DNA from: Carnobacterium mobile DSM 4848
GTDB lineage: Bacteria; Bacillota; Bacilli; Lactobacillales; Carnobacteriaceae
Assembly (NCBI RefSeq): GCF_000744825.1
Contig: NZ_JQMR01000001.1
Location: 434,001 to 498,000, forward strand
Direction of reading: 5' to 3'
DNA: 64,000 nt
Shown here piece after piece: positions 27,034 to 37,412 of this stretch. The notes beneath the pieces are model-generated. The model was given only the letters and a program-made list of their open reading frames with translations, ran no database searches and was not told where the DNA came from. A program made the translations under genes and the position numbers. The stretch's first letter is position 1, and the number at the start of each line of letters is the position of its first letter.

Positions 27034-28269
27034 ATGTATAAAAATTTAGTCCCACGATTTGTTCGTTATGTCCAAACAGAAACACGTTCTGATGAAAGCA
27101 GTACGACTATTCCGTCAACTCAATCACAAGTTGCTTTCGCTAAGACTTTAATGGCGGAATTGACGGAATTAGGATTAAGTGATGTTGCGTACAATACCGA
27201 TAACGGCTATGTAACGGCTACTTTACCAAGCAACACAACTCAAGAAGTACCTACAATCGGGTTTATTGCACATATGGATACGGCTGATTTTAATGCTGAA
27301 CATGTCAATCCTCAGTTCCATGAAAATTATAATGGACAAGCGATTTTATTAAACAAAGAGCAAAATGTTGTTTTATCCCCAGAAGATTTTCCGAATTTGA
27401 AAAACTATCTAGGTCAAACCCTCATTACAACTGACGGGACTACTTTGTTAGGTGCTGATGATAAAGCAGGAATAGCAGAAATCATGACGGCAATGGAAAT
27501 TTTACTTGCTGATTCAACAATTAAGCATGGAACAGTACGGGTTGCATTTGGACCAGATGAAGAAATCGGAATAGGAGCAGACCGATTTGATGTTGCAGGT
27601 TTTAATGCGGACTTTGCCTATACGATGGATGGGGGGCCGGTCGGAGAATTAGAATACGAAAGTTTTAATGCAGCTGCTGCGATTGTGAACATCCAAGGAA
27701 AAAATGTTCATCCTGGCACAGCTAAAAATACAATGGTCAATGCATTAAAGATTGCGCTAGCTTTTGATGCTGCCTTGCCGCAAGATGAAGTTCCTGAAAA
27801 AACAGCCGGCAGAGAAGGATTTTACCATTTGCTTGGATTATCAGGTGAAGTTGAAGAAGCACGTATGGAATATATTATTCGTGATCATGACCGCACTAAA
27901 TTTGAAGACCGTAAGGCTTTTATGTTAGGAATAGCTGAAAAATTAAATGCTGATTATGGTACTGAGCGTGTAACAGTTGATCTCAACGATTCTTACTACA
28001 ATATGGGAGAAATCATCGAAAAAGATATGACGGTGATCGATCTTGCGGAACAAGCTATGAAAAACTTGTCTATTGAGCCTATCATTGAACCTATCCGAGG
28101 CGGTACAGATGGTTCGAAAATTTCATTTATGGGATTACCGACTCCTAATATTTTTGCTGGCGGTGAAAATTTCCACGGTCGTTATGAATTTGTTGCTGTT
28201 GAAAGTATGCAAAAAGCTACCGATGTCATCGTTGAAATCATTCGCTTAAATGCTGGAGAAAAAGATTAA
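27034..28269 (+). CDS. pepT: peptidase T (tripeptidase)
   Basis: A 411-residue cytoplasmic zinc aminotripeptidase of family M20B that releases the N-terminal residue from tripeptides. Metal and catalytic motifs: [10 protein letters not shown] (about 77-86), [12 protein letters not shown] (Asp ligand), [15 protein letters not shown] (catalytic Glu pair), [14 protein letters not shown], and the C-terminal [16 protein letters not shown]. Start ATG after AAAAGGAG. The DUF1294 gene follows two bases after its stop. Confidence 0.95.
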   Translation: MYKNLVPRFVRYVQTETRSDESSTTIPSTQSQVAFAKTLMAELTELGLSDVAYNTDNGYVTATLPSNTTQEVPTIGFIAHMDTADFNAEHVNPQFHENYNGQAILLNKEQNVVLSPEDFPNLKNYLGQTLITTDGTTLLGADDKAGIAEIMTAMEILLADSTIKHGTVRVAFGPDEEIGIGADRFDVAGFNADFAYTMDGGPVGELEYESFNAAAAIVNIQGKNVHPGTAKNTMVNALKIALAFDAALPQDEVPEKTAGREGFYHLLGLSGEVEEARMEYIIRDHDRTKFEDRKAFMLGIAEKLNADYGTERVTVDLNDSYYNMGEIIEKDMTVIDLAEQAMKNLSIEPIIEPIRGGTDGSKISFMGLPTPNIFAGGENFHGRYEFVAVESMQKATDVIVEIIRLNAGEKD

Positions 28270-28270
28270 C

Positions 28271-28528
28271 ATGCTCTATCTCTTTAGTTATGTCGTTATC
28301 TTAAACGGTTGGCTCTTTGTTTTAATGGGAATAGATAAAAAAAAAGCTCAAAACCATCAGTGGAGGATTCCAGAGAAAACATTACTGCTGTTCGGTATAA
28401 TTGGCGGAGGTTTAGGCGGTTTACTGGGAATGCAGCTATTCCATCATAAAACGAGTAAACTGCGCTTTAAACTCAGCTACAGTTTAGGAACAGCACTAGT
28501 GGTTGGTTTATTCATTTATTTTTCCTAA
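28271..28528 (+). CDS. DUF1294 small membrane protein
   Basis: An 85-residue protein of unknown function with two to three hydrophobic segments. The typical DUF1294 features are MGIDKKKAQNHQWRIPEKTLLLFGIIGG and GMQLFHHKT. I start it at ATG 28271; GGAGAAAAAG within the end of pepT serves as ribosome site. It is translationally coupled to pepT and followed by a terminator-like hairpin. Confidence 0.8.
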   Translation: MLYLFSYVVILNGWLFVLMGIDKKKAQNHQWRIPEKTLLLFGIIGGGLGGLLGMQLFHHKTSKLRFKLSYSLGTALVVGLFIYFS

Positions 28529-28535
28529 TCATCGA

Positions 28536-28584
28536 TAAAAGACGAAACAGACTTTAGCTATAATGAGTCTATTTCGTCTTTTAT
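28536..28584 (+). terminator. intrinsic terminator after the DUF1294 gene
   Basis: AAAAGACGAAA pairs with TTTCGTCTTTT (28537-28547, 28572-28582), with an inner AGACT/AGTCT helix. Confidence 0.8.
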
Positions 28585-28700
28585 GATATATAAAATAATG
28601 GATAGTACTTTTTTTAGCAGATCATTTAAAAGAGAGCCAGTTTTTTTATGGATATGTTAAAATAAAGAAGCGAAGAACAAACAAAAGAGGTGAAGGACCG

Positions 28701-31700
28701 ATGGGATTACAATTTATTTTAGGCCGGATCAATCGAGACAAAAGAGGCGCCATGTTAGATGAAATTGCGGAAAACTTAACTAACAATAAGCAAGCAAAAG
28801 TCTTTTATTTAGTTCCAGATCATATTAAATTTGAAGCAGAAATGACCGTTTTGAAACGTCTTGGGGAAATCCCGCCTTTTAATGAAAAACCTTTAATGGG
28901 CATGATGAATCTGCAAGTCTTTAGTTTTAGCCGCCTAGCATGGTTTTGGCTGCAAGATACAGATCTATTCGTTAAACCGCAACTATCCGCTTCTGGTTTA
29001 TCTATGTTGGTAAGAAAATTATTGATCCAATATGAAGAACAATTGACTATTTATCGAGGAGAAGTTCGTAAAGCAGGATTTGTTGAGCAATTGACCGACT
29101 TATTTACTGAATTAAGAACGGGTCGTATTACTCAAGATGATTTGGCTTATTTGATTATGCAATTAGGCTCAACTCCTCAAGAAGCAGATTTTCAATTGAA
29201 ATTGAAAGACATCTCATTACTTTATCAAGCATTTGATCAAGCTTTAGCAGGAAAGTACATTGAAACTGAAGATATATTAACAGCATTGACTGAAAAAATA
29301 AATGAAATGGATTTATCTGATACAACAATTTACATTGAAAGCTTTTTTCGGTTTACTGCTCAAGAACAAGCATTAGTTGTGGCGTTAATGAAATCCGCTA
29401 AGCAAGTCACTGTGGCATTAACATTAGATAAAGGTTACCCGACAGAAAAACCGGAATTGCATGAATTATTTCAAGCAGCGGGTGAAACATATTACCAATT
29501 GTATCAAAGCGCTCGTTCAGAGAATATCCCAGTAGCTCCTGATCGAGTGATTCACCAATTGGATGCAGCTTATTGTGAGGAATTGAATCAGTTAGAAGAT
29601 TTCTGGGTAGAAACCAATAAACTTTCACCAATAAATTATCCTCCGTCTCAGCAGCAAACGACAATGGAAAACTGCATTGAAGTGTGGGCAGGAGAAAATA
29701 AACAAGCAGAAGTTGCCCATGTGGCCAAGGAAATTCGTAAACTGGTCAAAAGCGGACAATATCGTTATCAAGATATTTTGGTTTTAACGCGGAATATAGA
29801 TGATTATTTAACCATTTTAGACCCGGTTTTTAATGAAAATGGCATTGAAACGTTTATTGACAGTGCAGACGTGATGAACCAACACCCATTAGTTGAATTT
29901 TTAGATGCTTTACTGATGATCAAACGTAAAAATTGGCGTTATGCTGATGTCATGCGTTTTTTGCGTACAGAGTTGTTTATTCCTCAAACTGATATAAACT
30001 TACCAGCTGAACGCGATGTCCGTGTCCGTATCATGCAGCAACAAGTTAATGCTTTCAGAGAGCATATTGATGTAACAGAAAATGTAGTGTTAGCTTACGG
30101 GTATGAAGGATACCAATGGACGATGAAAGAGCCGTGGCATTATACTCGGTTTTATTACGAAGATACCAACTTCCAATCAGACACCGATCAGCGCATTGAA
30201 CAAATCGCTAATGAAATCCGCTTTATTTTAAAAGACACGTTGCTGCCTTTCTTTAAGCAACTCGACCAAGCAGAAACGGGGAAAGAGGCTGCTAAAATTG
30301 TCTACTTATTTTTAGAAAAAATTGGAGTCGATCGTCAATTGGTTTTCTGGCGAGATCAAGCGATAGAAAAAAACGACTTAGAAACAGCTAAAAAACAAGA
30401 ACAGACATGGCAGGCTTTTTTGGGGCTGCTAGATGAATATGTGGAAGTATTAGGCGAAGAAAGTTTTGATTTAGAAAGCTTTCAAACGATTCTGGCTGCT
30501 GGTTTTGAAACGGCTTCTTATAGTATTGTTCCGCCAAGCATTGACCAAGTTGTTTATTCAGGTCTGGAAGGAACCCGTATCGGAACTGCTAAAGTGACTT
30601 TTTTATTAGGAATGACCGATGCTCATTTGCCAGCAAGAAGTGAGAATAAAAGTATCTTAACTGAAGAAGATAGAGAGTTAGTTGCAAGCTTTTTAGATCC
30701 ATCAAAATATTTGAGACCATCTGCAGAATCATTGATGGCTACAGAACCTTTTATTGCTTATGAAGCTTTTTTAGCTTCTTCAAAAAAATTGGTTTTTACG
30801 TATCCTGTTAGCGATGACTCTAAAGACGCGCCTAAATTATCTCCATACGTATCAAGAATTGTTGAGGGATTTCACTTGCCGATTCAGTTTAAAGCTGGTG
30901 AGGTTACCTCATTGGAAAACCCTACTTCTGCTGAATTATTAGATTTTATTGGGACACGCCGGAGTACTATGAGCCAATTATTATTAGTTTTACGGAAAGA
31001 ACAAGATCAAAAAGGACAACTAGACCCTTTTTGGATCGGTATCTACCGTTACTTTAAACGCCATAAAACTATTTCTGCCACCTTTAATCATTTACTGGTC
31101 AGTTTAGTGAAAAAGAATATTCCGCACCCTTTAAAGAAAGAGATTGCTACTGCTCTGTATGGCAAAGATTTATATTTGTCTGTTTCTCGTCTCGAAACCT
31201 TTTATGCAGACCACTATGCACATTTCTTACAATATGGTCTCCGCTTAAAAGAACGAAACGTTTTTGGATTATCTCCAGCCGGAACCGGAGAGTTTTTCCA
31301 TGACGCATTAGACCAATTGTTTAAATCACTTTTAAGCCGTAATGTGAGTTTTCATGAAATAGATCAAGAAACGATCAATGGGATTACCGATGAAGTATTA
31401 ACAGCTCTTTATGGTAAAGCCAGGTTCTCGATTTTATCTGCTTCTAATCGCATGAAATTTATTCGTGAACAATTAGGTAAAACAGTCAAACGGATCGCTT
31501 GGGCACTTGGTAAACAAAGCAGAAGAACAAATATGAAAAACGTGCAGACAGAAGTTCTTTTTGGACAGTTGGCTAATCAAAAAGGAATAGAAGGGTTAGC
31601 TTTTCCTTTAAAAAATGGCGGAAACTTATTTATCCGCGGGAAAATCGATCGTGTGGATGCGCTTGAAGTCGGACAACAACATTATTTAAGTATTGTAGAT

Positions 31701-32309
31701 TACAAATCAAGTGCTCATGCCTTTAGTTATCAAGATGCTTATTACGGATTAGCTATGCAAATGATCACGTATTTAGATACCGCACTTGCAAATGCTCCGC
31801 AATTGATTGGGTATAAAGCTAAACCTGCCGGAGCTTTTTACTTGCATGTTCAAAATCCTTTTATTAAAGGAGATAAAATCATAGATGGCGACACCTATAC
31901 AAATGAACTATTAAAACAATTTAGATTAGATGGTCTTCTGCTGGAAGAAGAAGACTTATTGATGGCACTCGATCCTACAATTGAGCCTTCGACAGCTTCT
32001 TTGGTCTATCCTTTCAATCAACTTAAAAATGAAACTTTAAAATCGAACAAATTTGTAACACTTGAAGAGATGGAGGCACTAAGAAAACACAATCAAAAGT
32101 TGATTTTAGATGCCGGCAATCAAATTATGGATGGTGTGACAACTCTTAATCCTTTTTATGAAAAAAGACAGTTCATTTCTTCAGTCAATGGAGAATTACG
32201 TGCTGTATCACAATTTGATGCCATGCTCCCTGAAAATAATTACCGCAGGATGGAAAAATTATCACGTGAAGAAATTCTTAAAAAAATAAAAGAAGAAGAG
32301 GAGGAATGA
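28701..32309 (+). CDS. rexB: ATP-dependent exonuclease subunit RexB (AddB type)
   Basis: A 1,202-residue subunit of the helicase-nuclease that resects double-strand breaks for RecA. The N-terminus is helicase-like but the Walker A of Bacillus AddB (GRSGSGKT) reads GRINRDKR here. The C-terminal PD-(D/E)XK nuclease is intact: GKIDRVDA and IVDYKSS at about 978-1004. The four-cysteine iron-sulphur motif of AddB is missing: the C-terminal region (about 1155-1172) reads FISSVNGELRAVSQFD, without cysteine. Both losses fit the RexB branch of Lactobacillales. Start ATG after AAAGAGGTGAAGG. It overlaps rexA by four bases. Confidence 0.93.
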   Translation: MGLQFILGRINRDKRGAMLDEIAENLTNNKQAKVFYLVPDHIKFEAEMTVLKRLGEIPPFNEKPLMGMMNLQVFSFSRLAWFWLQDTDLFVKPQLSASGLSMLVRKLLIQYEEQLTIYRGEVRKAGFVEQLTDLFTELRTGRITQDDLAYLIMQLGSTPQEADFQLKLKDISLLYQAFDQALAGKYIETEDILTALTEKINEMDLSDTTIYIESFFRFTAQEQALVVALMKSAKQVTVALTLDKGYPTEKPELHELFQAAGETYYQLYQSARSENIPVAPDRVIHQLDAAYCEELNQLEDFWVETNKLSPINYPPSQQQTTMENCIEVWAGENKQAEVAHVAKEIRKLVKSGQYRYQDILVLTRNIDDYLTILDPVFNENGIETFIDSADVMNQHPLVEFLDALLMIKRKNWRYADVMRFLRTELFIPQTDINLPAERDVRVRIMQQQVNAFREHIDVTENVVLAYGYEGYQWTMKEPWHYTRFYYEDTNFQSDTDQRIEQIANEIRFILKDTLLPFFKQLDQAETGKEAAKIVYLFLEKIGVDRQLVFWRDQAIEKNDLETAKKQEQTWQAFLGLLDEYVEVLGEESFDLESFQTILAAGFETASYSIVPPSIDQVVYSGLEGTRIGTAKVTFLLGMTDAHLPARSENKSILTEEDRELVASFLDPSKYLRPSAESLMATEPFIAYEAFLASSKKLVFTYPVSDDSKDAPKLSPYVSRIVEGFHLPIQFKAGEVTSLENPTSAELLDFIGTRRSTMSQLLLVLRKEQDQKGQLDPFWIGIYRYFKRHKTISATFNHLLVSLVKKNIPHPLKKEIATALYGKDLYLSVSRLETFYADHYAHFLQYGLRLKERNVFGLSPAGTGEFFHDALDQLFKSLLSRNVSFHEIDQETINGITDEVLTALYGKARFSILSASNRMKFIREQLGKTVKRIAWALGKQSRRTNMKNVQTEVLFGQLANQKGIEGLAFPLKNGGNLFIRGKIDRVDALEVGQQHYLSIVDYKSSAHAFSYQDAYYGLAMQMITYLDTALANAPQLIGYKAKPAGAFYLHVQNPFIKGDKIIDGDTYTNELLKQFRLDGLLLEEEDLLMALDPTIEPSTASLVYPFNQLKNETLKSNKFVTLEEMEALRKHNQKLILDAGNQIMDGVTTLNPFYEKRQFISSVNGELRAVSQFDAMLPENNYRRMEKLSREEILKKIKEEEEE

Positions 32310-35300
32310 CTGTGATTCCAATTAAACCTCAAAATAGCCGTTTTACTGATAGTCAATGGGAAGCTGTCTATCAAGCAGGTCATAATATTTTGGTCTCTGC
32401 CTCTGCAGGATCTGGTAAAACCACTGTTTTAGTGCAACGTGTTATTGAAAAAGTTAAATCGGGTACCAATATCGATGAATTGCTAATTGTGACGTATACG
32501 GAAGCTGCCGCTAAGGAAATGAAAGAACGTATTCAAGTCGCTATTCAACAAGCCATTACAAGTGAAAGCGAGCCGGATAAAAAACGACACTTAATACGCC
32601 AATTGTCTCTCTTAACACAAGCTTCTATTAGTACACTGCATGCTTTTTGCTTGCAAGTTATTCGTCGGTATTATTACTTGATTGATCTAGATCCAGTTTT
32701 TCGCTTATTAACAGATGAAACGGAAATCCTCTTACTAAAAGAAGATGTTTGGGAAGAAGTTAGAGAAGAACTTTATGGAGAAGAAATGAGTGCGTTTAAA
32801 AACTTAGCCAGTTCTTATTCAAATGATCGCAGTGACAGCGGTTTAACAGAACTGATCTTTTCCTTGTATGAATTTTCAAGAGCCAATCCCGACCCTGATT
32901 ATTGGCTGGAACACCTTTCAGAACTGTATACGACGGATACAGAAAATTTTACAGCAGGGACGTTATTTCAAAAGTTAGTAAAGCCGCAGATTTTAGATAT
33001 TTTAGTCAGTTTGATTGAACTTGGCATCACAGCTAAACAAATCGGAGAAGGTACAGAGGAGTTGAGGCAGCAAACAGAACTCATCGGTGCGGAAGTAGTC
33101 CATTTACAAGAACTACAAGATAGAATAGCTGCTGATGACTATCAAACAGCTTATCAGTTATCTCAGTCCTTTGAGTTTAACCGTTGGAAAGCTGTAAAGA
33201 AATCAGCTGATGACAGTATAAAAGAAGCTGGAGCTGAAATGAAAACGATCCGTGATCAGATCAAAAAACGCTATAGTGAAATGCAAGGCTCCTACTTTAA
33301 TACGTCTTTAGAAAATCAAGTGGAAATTATGGGCAAAGCTGCTCCTTTAGTCGAAGAAATGGCACGTGTAACAGCTCTTTTTACTCAAGCTTATCGAGCA
33401 CGAAAAGACGAACGTAATTTGTTGGATTTTAATGATCTAGAACATTTGACGTTGCAAATATTAGCTCACTACACAGGATCAGAATGGATTCCAAGTGAAG
33501 CTTCTTATCACTATAAAGAGAAATTTAAAGAAGTCATGGTCGATGAGTACCAAGATATTAATCAATTACAAGAAAACATTTTACGCTGGCTTGTTCAAGC
33601 CGATTCGGAAAAAGGAAATTTATTTATGGTAGGGGATGTAAAACAATCCATTTATTCTTTTCGTTTGGCAGATCCCGGATTGTTTTTAACTAAATACGAA
33701 GCGTATGAACAGAAAAATGGGGGTGAGCGGATTATTTTAGCTGAAAATTTCCGTTCCCGCGGTGAAATCCTGCATTTTACTAATCTCATTTTTGAACAAC
33801 TGATGGATAAAGACGTTGGCCAAATGGACTATGACGAATCTGCACAACTGATTCAAGGATTTACAGCATTTCCAGAAACCAATCAACACGAAACAGAGAT
33901 TTTGATCTATGAAAAAGGAACAGATACAGTTGAAGAAAACGAAGAAGATGCAGTAGACTGGAACATGCGGATAGACGATAAAACAGAAGGCGAACTTTTG
34001 ATGGTCGGACAAAAAATACAACAATTGATTCAAGAAGGGTTTCAGATTTATGATAAAAAACTACAGCATAATCGGCCTATTTGTTATCAAGATATCGTCT
34101 TATTAACACCTACTAAAAAAAATAATTTAGTTTTATTAGAAATTTTCAAGCGTCTTTCAATTCCTTTACAAGTAAACGATACACAAAATTACTTTCAAAC
34201 GACTGAAATCACTATTATGATGTCCTTACTAAAAATTATCGATAACCCTTATCAAGATATTCCTTTAGCTGCTGTTTTACGTTCGCCAATCGTCGGCTTA
34301 GACGAAAATGAATTAGCTTCTATTCGAATCAGCCAAAAAACGGGTGAATATTACGAAGCACTGCAGACATTTCATGCTTCTTATCCCGGTTTTGAAAAAG
34401 CTAGCCACTTTACAACAGCTTTATACAACAAAGTGCATCTTTTTCTAGAACGGTTAGTCAAATGGCGTGAAGAAGCGCGAAGAAATCATTTAGTTAGCTT
34501 GATTTGGTCCATTTACGAAGATACACATTTTTTAGATTATGTTGGAGGAATGAGTTCAGGAAGGCAACGGAAAGCTAACTTACATGCCTTATATGAACGG
34601 GCTGCAAGTTATGAACAAACTAGTTTTAAAGGATTGTTTCAATTTGTTCGTTTTATCGAGAAGATGCAGGAAAAGGATAAAGACCTAGCTGAGCCTACAG
34701 CTCTTGCCATGGATGAGGATGCGGTTCGGGTGATGACCATTCACGCAAGTAAAGGGCTAGAATTTCCAGTTGTTTTTGTACTGGATTTAACGAAACGTTT
34801 TAATCTGCAGGATATTCGTAAAGGCTATCTTTTTAACGAGGAATATGGAGTCGGAACGGATATCAAAGATTTAGAACGGCGGATTCGTTACCAATCTTTG
34901 CCGGAAGTTGCTTTAAAAGTAGAGCAGAAAACAAAATTATTATCAGAAGAAATGCGTAAATTATACGTTGCCTTGACACGTGCTGAGGAAAAACTGTTTT
35001 TAGTTGGCTCTTATAAAAATGCAGAAGCTGCTTGGAAAGAATGGGGCATTATCAGTGCTCATCAACCAACCGTTTTACCAAATGACATTCGTTTTACAGC
35101 AAACAGTCTGATGAAATGGATTGGCTTGTCGTTGATTCGCCATCCAAATGGCCAAAATCCTTTTCTATCTGTTACTGCAAACAATCGGACAATCAGTCAA
35201 CACCCTGCAACGTTTTCTGTACATTTTTATAATGAGTCCATGATTCAAGAGCAATTGATACAAGAAGACCAAGAAATAGATGAACAATGGATTGAAAAGC

Positions 35301-36094
35301 TTAATACTGCCAGTGCAGCCAATAAACTTTCTGAACAAGCACAAACCACTTTAAATGAGGCACTAGCGTTGATGAATTATGACTATCGGTTTGAAAAAGC
35401 GACACATACTACCAGCTATCAATCAGTTTCTGAAATCAAGCGTCTCTTTGAAGAACCCGATGATGGCCAAATGGTAAAGATCGATATCAATCAACCACGA
35501 AATCAAAATCGGTATGTAGAAGACCGGCTAGCTCGTCCTAAATTTATGGCTGAAGTGACCGTTCCTACAAATGCTGAAATTGGAACAGCTACTCATCTTG
35601 TGATGCAATCGATTGATTTAACCAAACCGGTCTCTAAAGAATCTATTGAAGCTTTGATTCAGGATTTGCTTGACCGAGGCATGCTGCAAGAGAAAGTAGC
35701 CTACAAAATTGACAAAACCAATATCGTACGTTTCTTTGAAACGGAACTAGGGCGACTGATCTTATCGCATCCTCAACAAGTTACACGAGAAGCACCTTTT
35801 TCATTATTGCTAAAAGCAGAAAAGATTTTTTCTGACTTAGATCAAGCGGCTGATGATAAAATATTGGTCCACGGAATCATTGACGGTTATTTAGAAATGG
35901 GTGAAAAAGTGATTCTCTTTGATTATAAAACAGATCAGGTAGCGCATTATGGGACAGCTGCTGGTGAGAAGATGAAAGAGAAGTATCAAGGCCAATTGAA
36001 TCTTTATCGACGTGCTTTGGAATCTATCTTGGACAAACCAATAACTGCGACTTATCTTTGCTTATTAGCGAATGGAGAAGTGATTTCACTTTAG
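32306..36094 (+). CDS. rexA: ATP-dependent helicase/nuclease subunit RexA (AddA)
   Basis: A 1,262-residue UvrD-family helicase with a C-terminal nuclease. Motif I SASAGSGKTT (31-40), motif Ia EAAAKEMKERI, Walker B VDEYQDIN (about 411-418), motif III VGDVKQSIYSFR, motif V MTIHASKGLEFPVVFV and motif VI RKLYVALTRAEEKL are all visible. The nuclease motif GIIDGYLE...ILFDYKTD is at about 1189-1208. It starts at ATG 32306 inside the GAGGAGGAATGA overlap with rexB and ends before a bidirectional terminator. With rexB it forms the functional equivalent of RecBCD. Confidence 0.96.
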   Translation: MTVIPIKPQNSRFTDSQWEAVYQAGHNILVSASAGSGKTTVLVQRVIEKVKSGTNIDELLIVTYTEAAAKEMKERIQVAIQQAITSESEPDKKRHLIRQLSLLTQASISTLHAFCLQVIRRYYYLIDLDPVFRLLTDETEILLLKEDVWEEVREELYGEEMSAFKNLASSYSNDRSDSGLTELIFSLYEFSRANPDPDYWLEHLSELYTTDTENFTAGTLFQKLVKPQILDILVSLIELGITAKQIGEGTEELRQQTELIGAEVVHLQELQDRIAADDYQTAYQLSQSFEFNRWKAVKKSADDSIKEAGAEMKTIRDQIKKRYSEMQGSYFNTSLENQVEIMGKAAPLVEEMARVTALFTQAYRARKDERNLLDFNDLEHLTLQILAHYTGSEWIPSEASYHYKEKFKEVMVDEYQDINQLQENILRWLVQADSEKGNLFMVGDVKQSIYSFRLADPGLFLTKYEAYEQKNGGERIILAENFRSRGEILHFTNLIFEQLMDKDVGQMDYDESAQLIQGFTAFPETNQHETEILIYEKGTDTVEENEEDAVDWNMRIDDKTEGELLMVGQKIQQLIQEGFQIYDKKLQHNRPICYQDIVLLTPTKKNNLVLLEIFKRLSIPLQVNDTQNYFQTTEITIMMSLLKIIDNPYQDIPLAAVLRSPIVGLDENELASIRISQKTGEYYEALQTFHASYPGFEKASHFTTALYNKVHLFLERLVKWREEARRNHLVSLIWSIYEDTHFLDYVGGMSSGRQRKANLHALYERAASYEQTSFKGLFQFVRFIEKMQEKDKDLAEPTALAMDEDAVRVMTIHASKGLEFPVVFVLDLTKRFNLQDIRKGYLFNEEYGVGTDIKDLERRIRYQSLPEVALKVEQKTKLLSEEMRKLYVALTRAEEKLFLVGSYKNAEAAWKEWGIISAHQPTVLPNDIRFTANSLMKWIGLSLIRHPNGQNPFLSVTANNRTISQHPATFSVHFYNESMIQEQLIQEDQEIDEQWIEKLNTASAANKLSEQAQTTLNEALALMNYDYRFEKATHTTSYQSVSEIKRLFEEPDDGQMVKIDINQPRNQNRYVEDRLARPKFMAEVTVPTNAEIGTATHLVMQSIDLTKPVSKESIEALIQDLLDRGMLQEKVAYKIDKTNIVRFFETELGRLILSHPQQVTREAPFSLLLKAEKIFSDLDQAADDKILVHGIIDGYLEMGEKVILFDYKTDQVAHYGTAAGEKMKEKYQGQLNLYRRALESILDKPITATYLCLLANGEVISL

Positions 36095-36147
36095 GTTATA
36101 AAAGAGAGCAGAACGAATAAAAGAAACCATGAGTTTAACTGGGAAAA

Positions 36148-36200
36148 AACAACAAAAAAAGAAAGCAGTTTTTTATTCTGCTTTCTTTTTTTGTTGTTTA
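36148..36200. terminator. bidirectional terminator between rexA and the converging GH-like gene
   Basis: The 21-bp stem AACAACAAAAAAAGAAAGCAG (36148-36168) pairs with its complement at 36178-36198. A-rich and T-rich arms give a T tract on both strands. Confidence 0.9.
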
Positions 36201-37412
36201 ATTTAAGTTGTAGTTCACACCTGGAGTATAAGTATTATTGGCATCCCATAATAGGAACTCGTCTACACCTGCTTCATGTAACGCACGAATTTGGTCTTCT
36301 ACTTGTGCTGCACCGTATTCGATATAGTTGCCAGCACCCAAATAGGAAGCTGTAAAGTCTTGTAACCAAGGTCTTGATTTAGGCGGAGTTTCTAATCCTT
36401 CTAAAAGTTCATTTTCAACTTTCATATATTCCGTCACTAATTTGTAAGGTTCTAAATCAGGCTTCGAAATGCCAAAGTAAGAACCCCAGTGGCTTGGATA
36501 AATCATTGAAGAAATAACATCTACATTATTAGATATTTTACTGAAATTTTGACCAATGCCAGGAGCTTCAGGTACGGTTGCTGAATAACCAAAGATATCT
36601 ACTGAAACTTCAACTCCATACGGCCGTAGTTCTTCACGAGCGTATTCAACAAAATCTGTAACCGCTGAGACGCGTTGTTGAACTTCATCTATTTCACTAT
36701 CTTGGTAGTCGCCGCGTGAGTAAGTTAAGCTATCACTTTGCGTTTCGAACCCTTCAGGGAAACGGACATAGTCAAATTGAATTTCTTTGAATCCCATTTT
36801 AGCTGCTTGTTTAGCTACTTCAACGTTATAGTCCCACACATCTTTTGAAAATGGGTTAACAAAAGCATCGCCATTGCCATTTTTCCAAACGCTGCCATCG
36901 GCACGTTTAAATGACAATTCAGGTTTAGCTTCCGCTAATAAAGTATCTTTAAAGACTACGATCCGTCCAATCGGATAAATTTGATTTTTTTCCAAATTTT
37001 CCATCATTGTCTTAGGATCACTGACAAAGTCTTGCGTGCTTTTCTTCACCGTCTCATTGTCTGAACCGATATCCATTGTAATGTTCCCAGTATCATCTTT
37101 AACATCAATTACCATTGAATTCAAACCATTTGTTGTTACAAAATCAGATAATTCAGCCATTTTTTGTGTTCCGCCAGCTGAGTAGGCTGTAACATAAATA
37201 CCTTTAACGCCTTTTTCCGGATAGGGGATATCAATGCCGCTGTCATATGAAAATTGAGCCGGAAATTTCTTTGGAATACTTAAAAGAGGTTGACTATTGA
37301 TTTCGATGGGCTCAGCTTGCTTTTCATCTTCTGCTTGTGCAGCAAAAGGAACAGCTAGGAAGAGTGATGCACTTAAAATAAATGTACCCATCCATTTTTT
37401 AGTATGTGTCAT
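36198..37412 (-). CDS. exported glycoside-hydrolase-like protein (DUF4015)
   Basis: A 404-residue secreted protein. The N-terminal signal peptide MTHTKKWMGTFILSASLFLAVPFAAQA is followed by a TIM-barrel domain of the DUF4015 putative glycoside hydrolase family: KGIYVTAYSAGG at the first strand, MVIDVKDDTG, YPIGRIVVFKD, EIQFDYVRFPEGFE (likely catalytic acid region), VDIFGYSA and DEFLLWDANNTYTPGVNY. The polysaccharide substrate is unknown. Its start overlaps the stop of the deacetylase gene (ATGA), so the two are made together and probably act on the same wall or surface polymer. Confidence 0.85.
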   Translation of the reverse strand: MTHTKKWMGTFILSASLFLAVPFAAQAEDEKQAEPIEINSQPLLSIPKKFPAQFSYDSGIDIPYPEKGVKGIYVTAYSAGGTQKMAELSDFVTTNGLNSMVIDVKDDTGNITMDIGSDNETVKKSTQDFVSDPKTMMENLEKNQIYPIGRIVVFKDTLLAEAKPELSFKRADGSVWKNGNGDAFVNPFSKDVWDYNVEVAKQAAKMGFKEIQFDYVRFPEGFETQSDSLTYSRGDYQDSEIDEVQQRVSAVTDFVEYAREELRPYGVEVSVDIFGYSATVPEAPGIGQNFSKISNNVDVISSMIYPSHWGSYFGISKPDLEPYKLVTEYMKVENELLEGLETPPKSRPWLQDFTASYLGAGNYIEYGAAQVEDQIRALHEAGVDEFLLWDANNTYTPGVNYNLN

